Positions 1 to 8,757 of a DNA stretch of 64,000 nucleotides are shown here, piece by piece. The notes beneath the pieces were generated by a model, which was given only the letters and a program-made list of their open reading frames with translations, did not search any database and was not told where the DNA came from. This DNA is from DASUAS01 sp963841415. GTDB taxonomy: Bacteria; Actinomycetota; Acidimicrobiia; IMCC26256; DASPTH01. The DNA is taken from NCBI GenBank assembly GCA_963841415.1, contig CAWJCN010000003.1:930001-994000 (forward strand), read 5' to 3'. The translations under genes and the position numbers were made by a program. Position 1 is the stretch's first letter. Every line of letters begins with the position of its first letter.

Positions 1-1
1 T

Positions 2-376
2 CTGTTGGCCGAGTCCGACGGCGACATGCTCGTCGTCGGCGCCGGCTGCAACGTGAACTGGGCGGCGTTCCCCGACGAGCTGGCCGACACCGCGACCGCG
101 TGCAACGTCGAGTCCGGTCTCCCCGTCGACCGTGACGCGCTGCTCGACACCTTCCTCGACGCGTTCGCCGCCGCGCTGGCCACCGGTGACGCGGTGGTCG
201 ACGCCTACCGGGCGCGTCTCGTCACGTTGGGTCGCACGGTGCGCGTCCACCCGCTGCGCGGCGACGACATCGTCGGCACCGCGGTCGGCGTCACCGAGGC
301 CGGCGCGCTCGTCGTGCGCGACGACTCCGGCGTCGAGCACACCGTCACCGCCGCCGACGTCCTCCACCTCCGGTGA
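2..376 (+). CDS. birA: Biotin--[acetyl-CoA-carboxylase] ligase, C-terminal part (cut by window start)
   Basis: The reading frame is open from the first bases, so the start lies upstream of the window. The 124 visible residues begin in the strand VVGAGCNVNW, which matches the conserved G-x-N-x-N/W stretch of the biotin protein ligase catalytic domain. They end in a small beta-rich C-terminal domain (about residues 76-124) typical of BirA/LplA-type ligases. The family makes biotinyl-5'-AMP from biotin and ATP and transfers biotin to the carrier protein of acyl-CoA carboxylases in the cytosol. The N-terminal part is not visible, so whether this is a monofunctional ligase or one with a DNA-binding repressor domain cannot be told. 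Confidence 0.8.
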   Translation: MLAESDGDMLVVGAGCNVNWAAFPDELADTATACNVESGLPVDRDALLDTFLDAFAAALATGDAVVDAYRARLVTLGRTVRVHPLRGDDIVGTAVGVTEAGALVVRDDSGVEHTVTAADVLHLR

Positions 377-392
377 CGCCCTCCCTCGTACG

Positions 393-437
393 TTTGGCGT
401 GAGCGGCGCGTCAGAGAGACGCGCGATCCACGCCAAA
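393..437. terminator. Bidirectional hairpin between convergent birA and pabC
   Basis: TTTGGCGTG (393-401) pairs with CACGCCAAA (429-437), and inside it GCGCGTC (406-412) pairs with GACGCGC (418-424). The hairpin lies between two genes that face each other and has short A/T runs at both ends. It probably serves as a shared terminator. Confidence 0.55.
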
Positions 438-452
438 ATCGGGTTGGGTGGG

Positions 453-1304
453 TCAGGGGTCGAGATCGCGGGCGACGAGGGCGGTGAAGGCGTCGGCGAG
501 GCGGGTGGTGACGGCGCCCGCGACGGCGGGGAGGGGACGGTCGTCGACGGCGGCGATGGGCTGCACCTCGCGGGTCGTCGAGGTGAGGAACGCCTCGTCG
601 GCCGCGTGGAGCGCGTCGAGGGGGAGCGGCGACTCGTCGACGGCGATGGCTTCCTGCTCGGCCAGCTCGATCACGAGCGCGCGCGTCACGCCCAGGAGGC
701 AACCGGAGGAACCAGCTGGAGTGACGATCGCGTCGTCACGCACGACGAACACGTTCGAGCCCGTCGCCTCGCACAGCTCGTCGCGCGTGTTGGCGAAGAT
801 CGCCTCGCTCGCGCCCCGCTCGTGCGCGTACGCGAGCGCGCGCACGTTCTCCGCGTACGAGGTGGTCTTCATGCCCGCGGTCGCCCCGCGGTCGTTGCGC
901 ACCCACGGCACGACGACCACTCGCACCGAGTCGGGCCAGGGGTGGAGCGCGCTGCTGGCGACGACCACGGTCGGCCCGGCGCCCCCGCGCTCCGAACCCA
1001 GCGGGGCCACACCCCCGGTGAGGGTGATGCGCAGGCGGGCTTCGTCGTGCCCGTTGGCGACCAGCACGTCGGCCGCGGCCGCCCGCAATCGGTCGCGGTC
1101 AGGCACCGACAACCCCAGCCCCGCGGCCGAGTGCTCGAGCCGGTCGAGGTGACGGGTCCACGCGAACGGCTTCCCACCGTAGACACGGATCGTCTCGAAC
1201 ACGCCGTCGCCCACGAGGAAGCCGTGGTCGAACGGGGAGATGCGGGCCGCGTCCGCGGCGACCAGCGCGCCGTCGAGCCAGACGGATCCCGCGTCGTCGC
1301 TCAC
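453..1304 (-). CDS. pabC: Aminotransferase class IV, probable 4-amino-4-deoxychorismate lyase
   Basis: This is a 283-residue PLP enzyme of fold type IV. Visible landmarks are FDHGFLVGDGVFETIRV (residues 25-41), the likely Schiff-base lysine K146 in GMKTTSYAEN, and EATGSNVFVV followed by SGCLLGVTR for phosphate and substrate binding. Branched-chain aminotransferases share this fold. However, the GTG start overlaps the pabB stop as GTGA (1301-1304), so the pair is translationally coupled. That context favours conversion of aminodeoxychorismate to p-aminobenzoate and pyruvate for folate synthesis. Its length is near the family norm. The lyase function is an inference from context. Confidence 0.75.
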   Translation of the reverse strand: MSDDAGSVWLDGALVAADAARISPFDHGFLVGDGVFETIRVYGGKPFAWTRHLDRLEHSAAGLGLSVPDRDRLRAAAADVLVANGHDEARLRITLTGGVAPLGSERGGAGPTVVVASSALHPWPDSVRVVVVPWVRNDRGATAGMKTTSYAENVRALAYAHERGASEAIFANTRDELCEATGSNVFVVRDDAIVTPAGSSGCLLGVTRALVIELAEQEAIAVDESPLPLDALHAADEAFLTSTTREVQPIAAVDDRPLPAVAGAVTTRLADAFTALVARDLDP

Positions 1305-2566
1305 GACGCCCTCGCGTCGGCGCCGGCGCCCGCGACGGCGAGCAGCCGCGCGGCCTTCAGCTCGGTCTCGGCCCACTCGGCGTCGGGGGTCGAGTCGGCG
1401 ACGATGCCGCCACCGACCGAGAAGTGCGTGCAACCCGCGCCGGGCGTGCCGAGCACCGTGAACGTGCGAATGGCCACCGCGAGGTCGGCGGTGACGCGCG
1501 TGGGGTCGCCGGCCGACGTGTCGATCCAGCCCACCGCCCCGCAATAGACGCCGCGCCGCACCGGCTCGAGGTCTTCGATGGCCTGCAGCACACGCGGCTT
1601 CGGCGCGCCGGTGACCGATGCGGGTGGGAACGTCGCGCGCACCAGACCACCGAGGCGGACGTCGTCGCGCAGACGACCGCGCACGGTGCTGACGAGGTGG
1701 TGCAAGCCTGGGTGCGACTCGACGGAGCACAACGCGGGCACGCGCACCGTGCCGGGCCGGCACACGCGACCGAGGTCGTTGCGCGCGAGGTCGACGATCA
1801 TCACGTTCTCGGCGTGATCCTTGGCGCTCGTGCGCAGCGCCGCGCTCGTCGCCGCGGTGCCCTTGATCGGTCGCGTCTCGACTTCGCCTTGACGCAGGCG
1901 GAGGTAGCGCTCGGGTGAGGCCGACACCACTGCCGTGCCGGGTCCGACACCGGGGAGGTGCAGCAAGGTGGCGTGCGGCGCCGGATGCGCACGCACCAGC
2001 GCGCCGTGCAACGCACGGGGATCGACGGCGTCGTCGCACGTGAGTCGGCGCGTGAGGTTGACCTGGTAGCACTCACCCGCCCGCAGCAGGTCGAGCACCG
2101 CGTCGACGCGCGCCGCGTGGGCGTCGCGGTCGAGCCCGGTGCACCACCGCGTGGACGGAATCGCCTGCGTCCGCGCGCGACCGGCGGGGCCCGCGACCTC
2201 GAGTGCCGCCTCGAGCAGGGCTCGACCCCGACCGCGCCCGTGGAGCCGGACGCTGCCGCGCTCGTCGATCACCGCGCGCGCGTCGAAGCGGGCGAACGCG
2301 AGGTCGGCAACGTTCGGCGGCTCGATCGACGCGCCTCGCGGGACGACCCGCTCCGCGGCGTGACCGAGCTCGAACGCGCACCAACCCATCCAGAACCCCG
2401 GCGCCAAGGTGTCGAGCGCCACGAAGGCCTGCACGCCCGCGGCCACCAGCACCTCGGCCGGCTCGACCCCCACCACCACCGAACGCCCGCGACGAACCAC
2501 GGCCACCGGGGTGCCGGGCGGCAGGCTGCTGACCAGCCCCGACGCGACGAGCTCGGCGTGACGCAC
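1301..2566 (-). CDS. pabB: Aminodeoxychorismate synthase component I
   Basis: The 421 residues belong to the chorismate-utilising enzyme family. GECYQVNLTRR (164-174), ASPERYL (216-222), HAENVMIVDLARNDLGRV (251-268) and FPPASVTGAPK (313-323) line the chorismate and Mg site. The lysine of RPIKGT (K235) marks aminodeoxychorismate synthases, whereas anthranilate synthases carry alanine there. The enzyme adds ammonia to chorismate to make 4-amino-4-deoxychorismate and normally uses a glutamine amidotransferase partner (PabA), which is not in this window. It overlaps pabC by 4 bases and is transcribed away from the LCP gene at 2656. Confidence 0.88.
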   Translation of the reverse strand: MRHAELVASGLVSSLPPGTPVAVVRRGRSVVVGVEPAEVLVAAGVQAFVALDTLAPGFWMGWCAFELGHAAERVVPRGASIEPPNVADLAFARFDARAVIDERGSVRLHGRGRGRALLEAALEVAGPAGRARTQAIPSTRWCTGLDRDAHAARVDAVLDLLRAGECYQVNLTRRLTCDDAVDPRALHGALVRAHPAPHATLLHLPGVGPGTAVVSASPERYLRLRQGEVETRPIKGTAATSAALRTSAKDHAENVMIVDLARNDLGRVCRPGTVRVPALCSVESHPGLHHLVSTVRGRLRDDVRLGGLVRATFPPASVTGAPKPRVLQAIEDLEPVRRGVYCGAVGWIDTSAGDPTRVTADLAVAIRTFTVLGTPGAGCTHFSVGGGIVADSTPDAEWAETELKAARLLAVAGAGADARAS

Positions 2567-2640
2567 CGGACCACGGTACAGGCGCGGTCCCCGCCCCTTC
2601 AGGGCGTTCCGCCCGACCCCGTGCTGCGGATCCCCGTCAG

Positions 2641-2646
2641 TACCAT
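2641..2646 (+). promoter_or_regulatory. -10 element of leaderless LCP gene
   Basis: TACCAT ends 9 bases before the GTG start at 2656, and no purine-rich ribosome site lies between. The expected transcript begins at or near the start codon. Confidence 0.5.
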
Positions 2647-2655
2647 GACCGCACC

Positions 2656-4068
2656 GTGAGCTCTCCCCTCCGCGGCCTGCGCGCCCTCTCCGGTCGGATC
2701 GTCATCGCGATCGTGGTGTGCGCACTCCTCATGGGTGCGGCGGTGTTCCGCGTCAACACCTACATCGACGACGAGGTCTCGAAGATCCCGCGCGTCGACG
2801 TGAACACCGCGGCCGCATCGTCGACGGGCACGAACTTCCTCATCATCGGCTCCGACACCCGGTCCTTCGTGCAGAGCGAGGCCGACAAGCAGGCGTTCAC
2901 CGACGCCGACACCACCGCCGACGGCCCCGCCCGCTCGGACACCATGATGGTGCTCCACGCCGACGGCGACGACAGCTACGCGGTGTCGTTCCCCCGCGAC
3001 CTGATGGTGAACGTTCCAGGCCTCGGACAGCAGAAGATCAACGCCGCCTTCAACAAGGGCCCACAGCTGGTGATCGACACATTGAAGACCGACTTCAACG
3101 TCGACATCAACCACTACCTCGAGGTGAACTTCAAGACGTTCGAGGACATCGTGAACGCAGTCGGCAGCGTGCCGGTGTGGTTCCCGTACCCGGTGCGCGA
3201 CCAGGTGTCCGGCTTGACGCCCTTCCCGTACGGGCCCGGGTGCTACCGCCTGGACGGGCCGACGGCGCTCGCGTACGTCAGGTCGCGCTACCTCGAGTAC
3301 TACATCGACGGCAAGTGGCAGAACGCCAGCCCGCAGGCCGACATCGACCGCATCGCGCGGCAGCAGGACTTCATCAAGAAGCTCGGGCGGATCGCGGTGC
3401 AGCGGACGCTCGACGACCCGATGATCGCCCCCGACCTCGCCGACAAGATGATCCCGAACCTCACGGCCGACTCGAGCTTCGATCGTGCTGCGTTCAACCA
3501 GCTGGTGCGGGCGTTCATCGGCCTCTCCGGCACGACCGGCGGACCGACGTTCGAGACCTTGCCGTGGAAGCGGGGGAACGCGGCGGGTTCGTATCTCAAC
3601 GTGAAGCAGCCCGAGGCTGACGCGGTGCTCGCCATCCTGCGGGGCGAGGCGCCGATCCCGACCACCACCACTGCGCCGCCCGCCACCAGCGGTGGCGGCA
3701 CGACCGCATCGGGCCTGCAACCGTCGGACGTGCGGGTCCTGGTGCGCAATGCCTCCGGGGTGCAGGGCGCGGCGGGAACGACCGCGCAGGAGCTCCAGGA
3801 CAAGGGCTTCGTGCCCGGCGGCGCCGAGAACGACCCTCGGGGGCTGGTCGACCACAGCGAGGTCCGGTACGCCGGCAGTGACCTGGCCAAGGCCCAGCTG
3901 GTGGCGGCCATCGTGCCCGGTGCGCAGCTCGTCGAGGACCAGTCGCTCTCGGGCACCGATATCGTGCTGGTGCTCGGAAAGGACTTCCAGGGGCTGGGCA
4001 GCACGACGACCACCGGCGCGCCCGCGGCGACGACGACCACGCTGTCGCCCGAGGCCGCTTGCAATTGA
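2656..4068 (+). CDS. LytR-CpsA-Psr (LCP) family cell-wall glycopolymer ligase, copy 1
   Basis: The 470-residue protein has a short cytosolic N-terminus, one membrane helix (about residues 14-32) and an extracytoplasmic LCP domain. Hallmarks are TNFLIIGSDTR (about 57-67), ARSDTMMVLH and SFPRDLMVNVPG, including the arginines and aspartate that bind the lipid pyrophosphate. A LytR_C domain follows (about 354-436, SDVRVLVRNASG), then a Thr-rich tail. LCP enzymes transfer undecaprenyl-linked polymers, such as the arabinogalactan linker in mycobacteria, onto peptidoglycan. A second LCP gene follows directly. With rmlD and wbbL downstream, the job is probably attachment of a rhamnose-linked wall polymer. 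Confidence 0.85.
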   Translation: MSSPLRGLRALSGRIVIAIVVCALLMGAAVFRVNTYIDDEVSKIPRVDVNTAAASSTGTNFLIIGSDTRSFVQSEADKQAFTDADTTADGPARSDTMMVLHADGDDSYAVSFPRDLMVNVPGLGQQKINAAFNKGPQLVIDTLKTDFNVDINHYLEVNFKTFEDIVNAVGSVPVWFPYPVRDQVSGLTPFPYGPGCYRLDGPTALAYVRSRYLEYYIDGKWQNASPQADIDRIARQQDFIKKLGRIAVQRTLDDPMIAPDLADKMIPNLTADSSFDRAAFNQLVRAFIGLSGTTGGPTFETLPWKRGNAAGSYLNVKQPEADAVLAILRGEAPIPTTTTAPPATSGGGTTASGLQPSDVRVLVRNASGVQGAAGTTAQELQDKGFVPGGAENDPRGLVDHSEVRYAGSDLAKAQLVAAIVPGAQLVEDQSLSGTDIVLVLGKDFQGLGSTTTTGAPAATTTTLSPEAACN

Positions 4069-4094
4069 ACGAGGGTCGAGAGGATCGGGGCGAC

Positions 4095-5588
4095 ATGTCG
4101 GTGCCGGCGGCGAGCGCGGGGAGCGAGCCGAACGAACCGAGCACGCGCTGGCACGGGTTCTGGGGTCGGTGCCTCATCGCGGTCCTCATCGCCAGTGCCT
4201 TCATGGGGAGCGCGGTGGCGCTGGTCGACCGCGGCATCACCGACCGAGTCCAGAAGATCCGGCGCGTCAACCTGACGCTCGCCGACCCGCCTCCGGGCGG
4301 GGCGAACTACCTCATCATCGGGTCCGACACGCGGGCCTTCGTCGACAACGCTGATGACGCGGCGTCGTTCGGCGATCCGAACACCGACCCGGACATCGGG
4401 GGGCAGCGCTCCGACACGATGATGGTGGCGCACGTCGAGCCCAGCGCGCAGCGGACCTTCGTCGTGAGCTTCCCGCGCGACCTCATGGTGAACATCCCCG
4501 GCACGCCGGGCCTGAGCATGCTCAACTCCGCCTTCTCGAGCGGCGGCGCCCAACTCGTGGCCGACACGCTCAAGGCCAATTTCGACGTCAACATCAACCA
4601 CTACCTCCAGGTCGACTTCAAGAGCTTCCAGGAGATCGTCAACGAGATCGGCCACGTCTACGTGTGGCTCCCCGGGGCCGCGCGCGACGACGACACCGGT
4701 CTCAACGTCCCGTACGCCGCGGGGTGCTACCCGCTCAACGGTCAGGCCGCACTGGAATACGTGCGGGCGCGTCACATCCAGATCGCCGATCCCGAGGGCA
4801 GCATCGTCGAGGACGACGGCACCCGGTGGCGGCCGCTCGACGACTGGTCAGATCTCCCGCGCATCCAGCGGCAGCAGTCCTTCATCCGCCGGTTGGCCGG
4901 CCTCGCCATCTCGAAGAGCTTGAGCGACCCGTTCCTCGCGCTGTCGCTCGCCGACAACGTCATCGGGTACCTCAAGGCCGACCAGAACCTGAGCCGTGAC
5001 GACGTCAACGCACTGGTGCGCGCGTTCAAGACCGTCGACGTGAACGACCCCAACGCGGTCAAGTTCGAGACGCTCCCCACGGTGCCCTACCCCGAGAACC
5101 CCAATCGCCTGATCGCGTCGCCCAATGCGGACTTGGTCGTCGAGCAGCTCCGCACCTTCGGCGACGACACCCCCAAGCCGGCGACGATCCAGCCGTCGCA
5201 GGTGAAGGTGCGCGTGGTCGACGCCACCGGTACCAACGTCGCGCCGTCGGTGGTGCAAGCGCTGACCGGCCAAGGGTTCCATGCCACGCAGGCGAAGGCG
5301 GCCTCCGCGACGGTGCCGGCCACGGAGCTCCACTACAGCTATGGACAGGCGGAGGAGGCGAAGGCGCTCCTCACCTACTTCCCCGACGCCAAGCTCGTGC
5401 CCGACGCGCAGGCGAAGGACGCGGTGCAGCTGGTGCTGGGCACGTCGTTCCCCGGCACCATCACGTTGCCGCCGCCCACGACGACCGTGGCTCCCACCTC
5501 GACCGTCCCCGGCGCGACCGTTCCCACCGAGCCTCCGGCCAGCACCACCACCACGCTGCCCGACCCATCGGAAGCCTGCCCGCAGTAG
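4095..5588 (+). CDS. LytR-CpsA-Psr (LCP) family cell-wall glycopolymer ligase, copy 2
   Basis: The 497 residues repeat the layout of copy 1: membrane helix at about 22-42, LCP core with ANYLIIGSDTRAF, QRSDTMMVAH and SFPRDLMVNIPG, a LytR_C-like domain (PSQVKVRVVDATGTN) and a Thr/Pro-rich tail. I chose the ATG at 4095 because GAGGATCGGGG precedes it; a TTG at 4059 would overlap the previous gene. The two copies look like an old tandem duplication: core motifs are conserved but the linkers diverge. One may act on peptidoglycan and the other on a different acceptor or polymer, as with LCP paralogues elsewhere. This copy has an insertion around EGSIVEDDGTRWR. Confidence 0.85.
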   Translation: MSVPAASAGSEPNEPSTRWHGFWGRCLIAVLIASAFMGSAVALVDRGITDRVQKIRRVNLTLADPPPGGANYLIIGSDTRAFVDNADDAASFGDPNTDPDIGGQRSDTMMVAHVEPSAQRTFVVSFPRDLMVNIPGTPGLSMLNSAFSSGGAQLVADTLKANFDVNINHYLQVDFKSFQEIVNEIGHVYVWLPGAARDDDTGLNVPYAAGCYPLNGQAALEYVRARHIQIADPEGSIVEDDGTRWRPLDDWSDLPRIQRQQSFIRRLAGLAISKSLSDPFLALSLADNVIGYLKADQNLSRDDVNALVRAFKTVDVNDPNAVKFETLPTVPYPENPNRLIASPNADLVVEQLRTFGDDTPKPATIQPSQVKVRVVDATGTNVAPSVVQALTGQGFHATQAKAASATVPATELHYSYGQAEEAKALLTYFPDAKLVPDAQAKDAVQLVLGTSFPGTITLPPPTTTVAPTSTVPGATVPTEPPASTTTTLPDPSEACPQ

Positions 5589-5593
5589 GCCCG

Positions 5594-5599
5594 TACACT
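5594..5599 (+). promoter_or_regulatory. -10 element of leaderless rmlD
   Basis: TACACT lies 8 bases before the GTG at 5608, in an 18-base gap after the LCP gene. No ribosome site is present. It suggests an internal promoter for the sugar-nucleotide genes. Confidence 0.5.
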
Positions 5600-5607
5600 T
5601 CCGTGCC

Positions 5608-6471
5608 GTGCGCATCCTCATCACCGGCGCGGCCGGCCAGGTCGGTACCCGAGTCGTCGAAGCCCTCCAACCGCACCACGAGGTGCTCGGCGCGGGGCAC
5701 GACACGCTCGATCTCGCGCAACGCGAGCAGGTCGAACACCTGGTCGCCGAGTTCGCGCCCGATGCCGTCGTCAACGCCGCCGCGCTGACCAATGTGGACG
5801 CGTGCGAGCGCGATCCCGAGCGCGCGTTTGCGATCAACGCCCTCGGTGTGCGCACGCTCGCGCAGGCCACCGCCCGCCGCGGCGCGCACCTCGTGCACAT
5901 CTCGACCGACTACGTGTTCGACGGCAAGGCGACCCGGCCCTACGACGAGTGGGACGGGGTGAATCCGATCTCGGAGTACGGGCGCTCGAAGCTCGGCGGT
6001 GAGCACGAGGTGGAGCGCCACGCGGCGTCGTGGGCCGTCGTCCGCACGTCGTGGGTGTTCGGGCGGCAGGGGACCGACCTCGTGAGTTGGGCGTTCGGTG
6101 CCTTCGACCGGGGTGAGCTCGACGGGGTGCTCGCTGACCAGGTGAGCATTCCCACGTACGCGCCCGACCTCGCGGTGCTCCTCGCTCGCTTCGCCGTGGA
6201 GCGCCGGCAGGGGCTGTATCACGTGACCAGCGGGAGCGAGGCGGTGACACGCCACGAGCTGATCGTCACCGCGCTGCGCGCTCGCGGCGTCGACCCGTCG
6301 GGCGTGAAGCCGCTCGACGGAGCGCAGCTCGACCGCCCGGCCGCGCGCCCGCCGATGAGCGCGCTCGACAACCGCGCCCTGCGCCTGGCCGGCATGCCGT
6401 CGCTGCGCCCGTGGCGTGACGCGGTCACCGAATACGTGAAGGATCGGGATGCGCCGGGAGGCACCTCGTGA
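5608..6471 (+). CDS. rmlD: dTDP-4-dehydrorhamnose reductase
   Basis: This 287-residue extended SDR starts directly with the Rossmann motif ITGAAGQVGTR. It carries HISTDYVFDG, the catalytic YGRSK (YxxxK) and RTSWVFG, all typical of RmlD/RfbD. The enzyme reduces dTDP-4-dehydro-L-rhamnose with NAD(P)H in the last step of dTDP-L-rhamnose synthesis. RmlA, RmlB and RmlC are not in the window. The GTG at 5608 is chosen because upstream in-frame codons overlap the LCP gene and a leaderless -10 box fits this start. In mycobacteria rmlD also lies beside an LCP gene and wbbL, the rhamnosyltransferase that uses its product. Confidence 0.9.
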   Translation: MRILITGAAGQVGTRVVEALQPHHEVLGAGHDTLDLAQREQVEHLVAEFAPDAVVNAAALTNVDACERDPERAFAINALGVRTLAQATARRGAHLVHISTDYVFDGKATRPYDEWDGVNPISEYGRSKLGGEHEVERHAASWAVVRTSWVFGRQGTDLVSWAFGAFDRGELDGVLADQVSIPTYAPDLAVLLARFAVERRQGLYHVTSGSEAVTRHELIVTALRARGVDPSGVKPLDGAQLDRPAARPPMSALDNRALRLAGMPSLRPWRDAVTEYVKDRDAPGGTS

Positions 6472-6473
6472 GC

Positions 6474-6512
6474 ATGAGCGAGCCGGGTGTCCCGGCCAGT
6501 AGCGAACGACCA
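6474..6512 (+). repeat. Short copy of the dispersed hairpin-plus-tail repeat (copy A)
   Basis: GCCGGG (6482-6487) and CCCGGC (6491-6496) form a hairpin followed by CAGTAGCGAACGACC. This is a weak match to the hairpin plus CARCGAGCGAGN pattern at 17529, 22985, 35921 and 46381. It lies just before ugd. An ATG at 6476 inside it opens an 18-codon frame, stop included, whose stop overlaps the ugd start as GTGA; whether that frame is translated is unknown. Confidence 0.4.
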
Positions 6513-6523
6513 ATGGAGGAGGC

Positions 6524-7819
6524 GTGAGCGACGTCGCAGTCGTCGGCGCCGGGTATGTCGGCCTCACCACCGCCGCCTGCCTGGCGCACCTGGGTCATTC
6601 GGTCACCTGCGCGGACCTCGACGAGCAGCGCGTGCGTGCCCTCACGAAGGGCGAGGTGCCCATCCTCGAGGAGGGCCTTCCCGCGCTCGTCGCCGAGGGA
6701 CTTGCCGCGCGCCGGTTGCGCTTCGTGGTCGGCGCGGCGAGCGCGGCCCGTGCGGCAGAGTTCGTGTTCCTCTGCGTGCAGACCCCGCAGTCGGAGAACG
6801 GCGCCGCCGACCTCTCCGCGGTGGAAGCTGTCGTGCGCGAGGTCGCGTCGGTCCTGCGCCCCGGCACGGTGGTGGTGAACAAGTCGACGATGCCGGTCGG
6901 TTCCACCAGCCTGGTGGCGCGCGCGTTGAGTCAGGCGGGGGCCACCACCGAGGTCGGCGTGGCTTCGAACCCCGAGTTCCTCCGCGAGGGCACCGCGGTG
7001 CGCGACTTCCTTCACCCCGCACGGGTCGTGATCGGGTGTGACGACTCGGCCGTCGCGGTGCGAGTGTCCGACCTGTATCACGGCGTCCCGGCTCCCATCC
7101 TCGTGACCGACCCCGCGTCGGCCGAGCTGATCAAGTACGCGTCGAACGCGTTCCTCGCCACCAAGATCTCGTTCATCAACGCCATCGCCAACCTGTGCGA
7201 GGCGGTCAACGCCGACGTGCGTGAGGTCGCGCTCGGGATGGGCTACGACACCCGCATCGGGTTCGAGTTCCTGCATCCCGGTCCGGGTTACGGCGGCTCG
7301 TGCTTCCCGAAGGACACCGCTGCGCTGATCCACACCGCCGAATCCGCGGGGTACGACTTCAGCCTGCTGCGCGGCGTCGTCGACGTGAACCGCCACCAGC
7401 ACGAGCGGATCGTCCAGAAGTTGCGCGACGCCGCCGGCGGCTCGCTCCGCGAGGTCAACGTCGGCGTGTTGGGTCTCACCTTCAAGGCGAACACCGACGA
7501 TCTGCGCGACTCTCCTGCACTGGTCGTGTGCACCCGGCTGCTCGAGGAAGGCGCGCACGTACGGGCCTACGACCCCGCGGCCGCCGAGGCGGCGCGCGCG
7601 CTCGTGCCCGGCCTCGACATCGTGACCGACCCCTACGAAGTGGTGCCCGGCGCGCAGCTCCTCGCGCTGCTCACCGAGTGGGACGAGTTCCGCTGGCTCG
7701 ACTTCGGGCGAGTGGTCGACGTGATGGTCGCGCCGCGGGCGCTCGTCGACGCCCGCAACGTCCTCGATCCGGCGGCCATGCGCCGACGGGGCTTCGCGTA
7801 CGTGGGCGTCGGCCGCTGA
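6524..7819 (+). CDS. ugd: UDP-glucose 6-dehydrogenase
   Basis: The 431-residue protein has the NAD-binding VVGAGYVGLTTAACLAHLGH at its N-terminus. It also has the central helix motif NPEFLREGTAVRDF and the active-site GYGGSCFPKD, where C260 is the catalytic thiol. The C-terminal UDP-binding domain contains GLTFKANTDDLRDSPA. It oxidises UDP-glucose twice to UDP-glucuronate; GDP-mannose dehydrogenases are close relatives. The GTG start has a strong ribosome site (GGAGGAG). The stop overlaps the next start as TGATG, and the next gene is a UDP-glucuronate decarboxylase, which supports UDP-glucose as substrate. Confidence 0.88.
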   Translation: MSDVAVVGAGYVGLTTAACLAHLGHSVTCADLDEQRVRALTKGEVPILEEGLPALVAEGLAARRLRFVVGAASAARAAEFVFLCVQTPQSENGAADLSAVEAVVREVASVLRPGTVVVNKSTMPVGSTSLVARALSQAGATTEVGVASNPEFLREGTAVRDFLHPARVVIGCDDSAVAVRVSDLYHGVPAPILVTDPASAELIKYASNAFLATKISFINAIANLCEAVNADVREVALGMGYDTRIGFEFLHPGPGYGGSCFPKDTAALIHTAESAGYDFSLLRGVVDVNRHQHERIVQKLRDAAGGSLREVNVGVLGLTFKANTDDLRDSPALVVCTRLLEEGAHVRAYDPAAAEAARALVPGLDIVTDPYEVVPGAQLLALLTEWDEFRWLDFGRVVDVMVAPRALVDARNVLDPAAMRRRGFAYVGVGR

Positions 7820-8757
7820 TGCGGCGAGCGGTCGTCACCGGCGGCGCCGGATTCCTGGGCTCGCATCTCTGCGACCTGCTACGCGACCGCGGGTGGGAGG
7901 TCGTCGCGGTCGACAACCTCCTCACCGGCAACCGCGCGAACGTGGCCCACCGCGCCGACGACGCCGGGTTCACGTTCGTCGAGCACGACGTGATCGACGG
8001 CATCCCCGTCGACGGGCCGGTCGACGCGGTGCTGCACCTCGCCAGCCCCGCCAGCCCGCCCGAGTACCTCGCCCACCCGATCGCCACCCTCGAGGTGGGC
8101 GCGGTCGGCACCCGCCACGCCCTCGACCTCGCCCGTGCCCACGGGGCGCGCTTCCTGCTCGCGTCGACCAGCGAGATCTACGGTGACCCGCTCGTGCACC
8201 CGCAACCCGAGAGCTACTTCGGCAACGTGAACAGCGTGGGGCCGCGCTCGGTGTACGACGAGGCCAAGCGCTACGCCGAGGCGATCACGATGGCTTACCA
8301 CCGGGAGTTCGACGTCGACACGAAGATCGTCAGAGTGTTCAACTCGTATGGGCCCCGTCTTGCCGCGGCCGACGGGCGGGTGGTGTCGAACTTCCTCGCC
8401 CAGGCGATGCGCGGTGAGCCGCTCACGGTGTACGGCGACGGCACGCAGACGCGGTCGTTCTGCTACGTGAGCGACGAGGTCGAGGGCTTGGTCGCGTTGC
8501 TCGACTCCGACCACATCGGGCCGATGAACCTCGGCAACCCCGACGAGTTCACGATGCTGGAGCTGGCCAAGCTCGTCGTCGAGGTCACCGGCGCCGCGAG
8601 CGAGGTGGTGTTCGAGCCCCTCCCGGTCGACGATCCCCGGCAGCGGCAACCCGACATCTCGTTGGCCGAACGGGTGCTCGGTTGGCATCCGCGTGTCGAC
8701 CTCCGCGAAGGTCTCGCCCGCACGCACGACTGGTACCGGAGGCTCGGTGACATCTGA
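7819..8757 (+). CDS. uxs: UDP-glucuronate decarboxylase (UDP-xylose synthase)
   Basis: The protein is a 312-residue extended SDR. TGGAGFLGSHLCD binds NAD, and LASPASPPEYLAHPI, STSEIYGDP, HPQPESYFGNVN and YDEAK (Y146, K150) are the signature runs of UDP-xylose synthases. VFNSYGPRL closes the core. The family decarboxylates UDP-glucuronate to UDP-xylose through a 4-keto intermediate. The start overlaps the ugd stop by one base, so substrate production and use are coupled. This implies that a xylose-containing (or at least UDP-xylose-derived) glycan is made here, which would be unusual for an actinobacterial wall. The next gene starts 11 bases before this one stops. Confidence 0.85.
   Translation: MRRAVVTGGAGFLGSHLCDLLRDRGWEVVAVDNLLTGNRANVAHRADDAGFTFVEHDVIDGIPVDGPVDAVLHLASPASPPEYLAHPIATLEVGAVGTRHALDLARAHGARFLLASTSEIYGDPLVHPQPESYFGNVNSVGPRSVYDEAKRYAEAITMAYHREFDVDTKIVRVFNSYGPRLAAADGRVVSNFLAQAMRGEPLTVYGDGTQTRSFCYVSDEVEGLVALLDSDHIGPMNLGNPDEFTMLELAKLVVEVTGAASEVVFEPLPVDDPRQRQPDISLAERVLGWHPRVDLREGLARTHDWYRRLGDI

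Noticed and set aside
2269..2532. Arg/Pro-rich short frames in both directions inside pabB
   Set aside because: They are composition shadows of pabB with no start signal and no conserved pattern.
6476..6527. 18-codon frame (stop included) before ugd as a certain leader peptide
   Set aside because: The frame is very short and lies within a repeat; without translation data it is mentioned only as a possibility.
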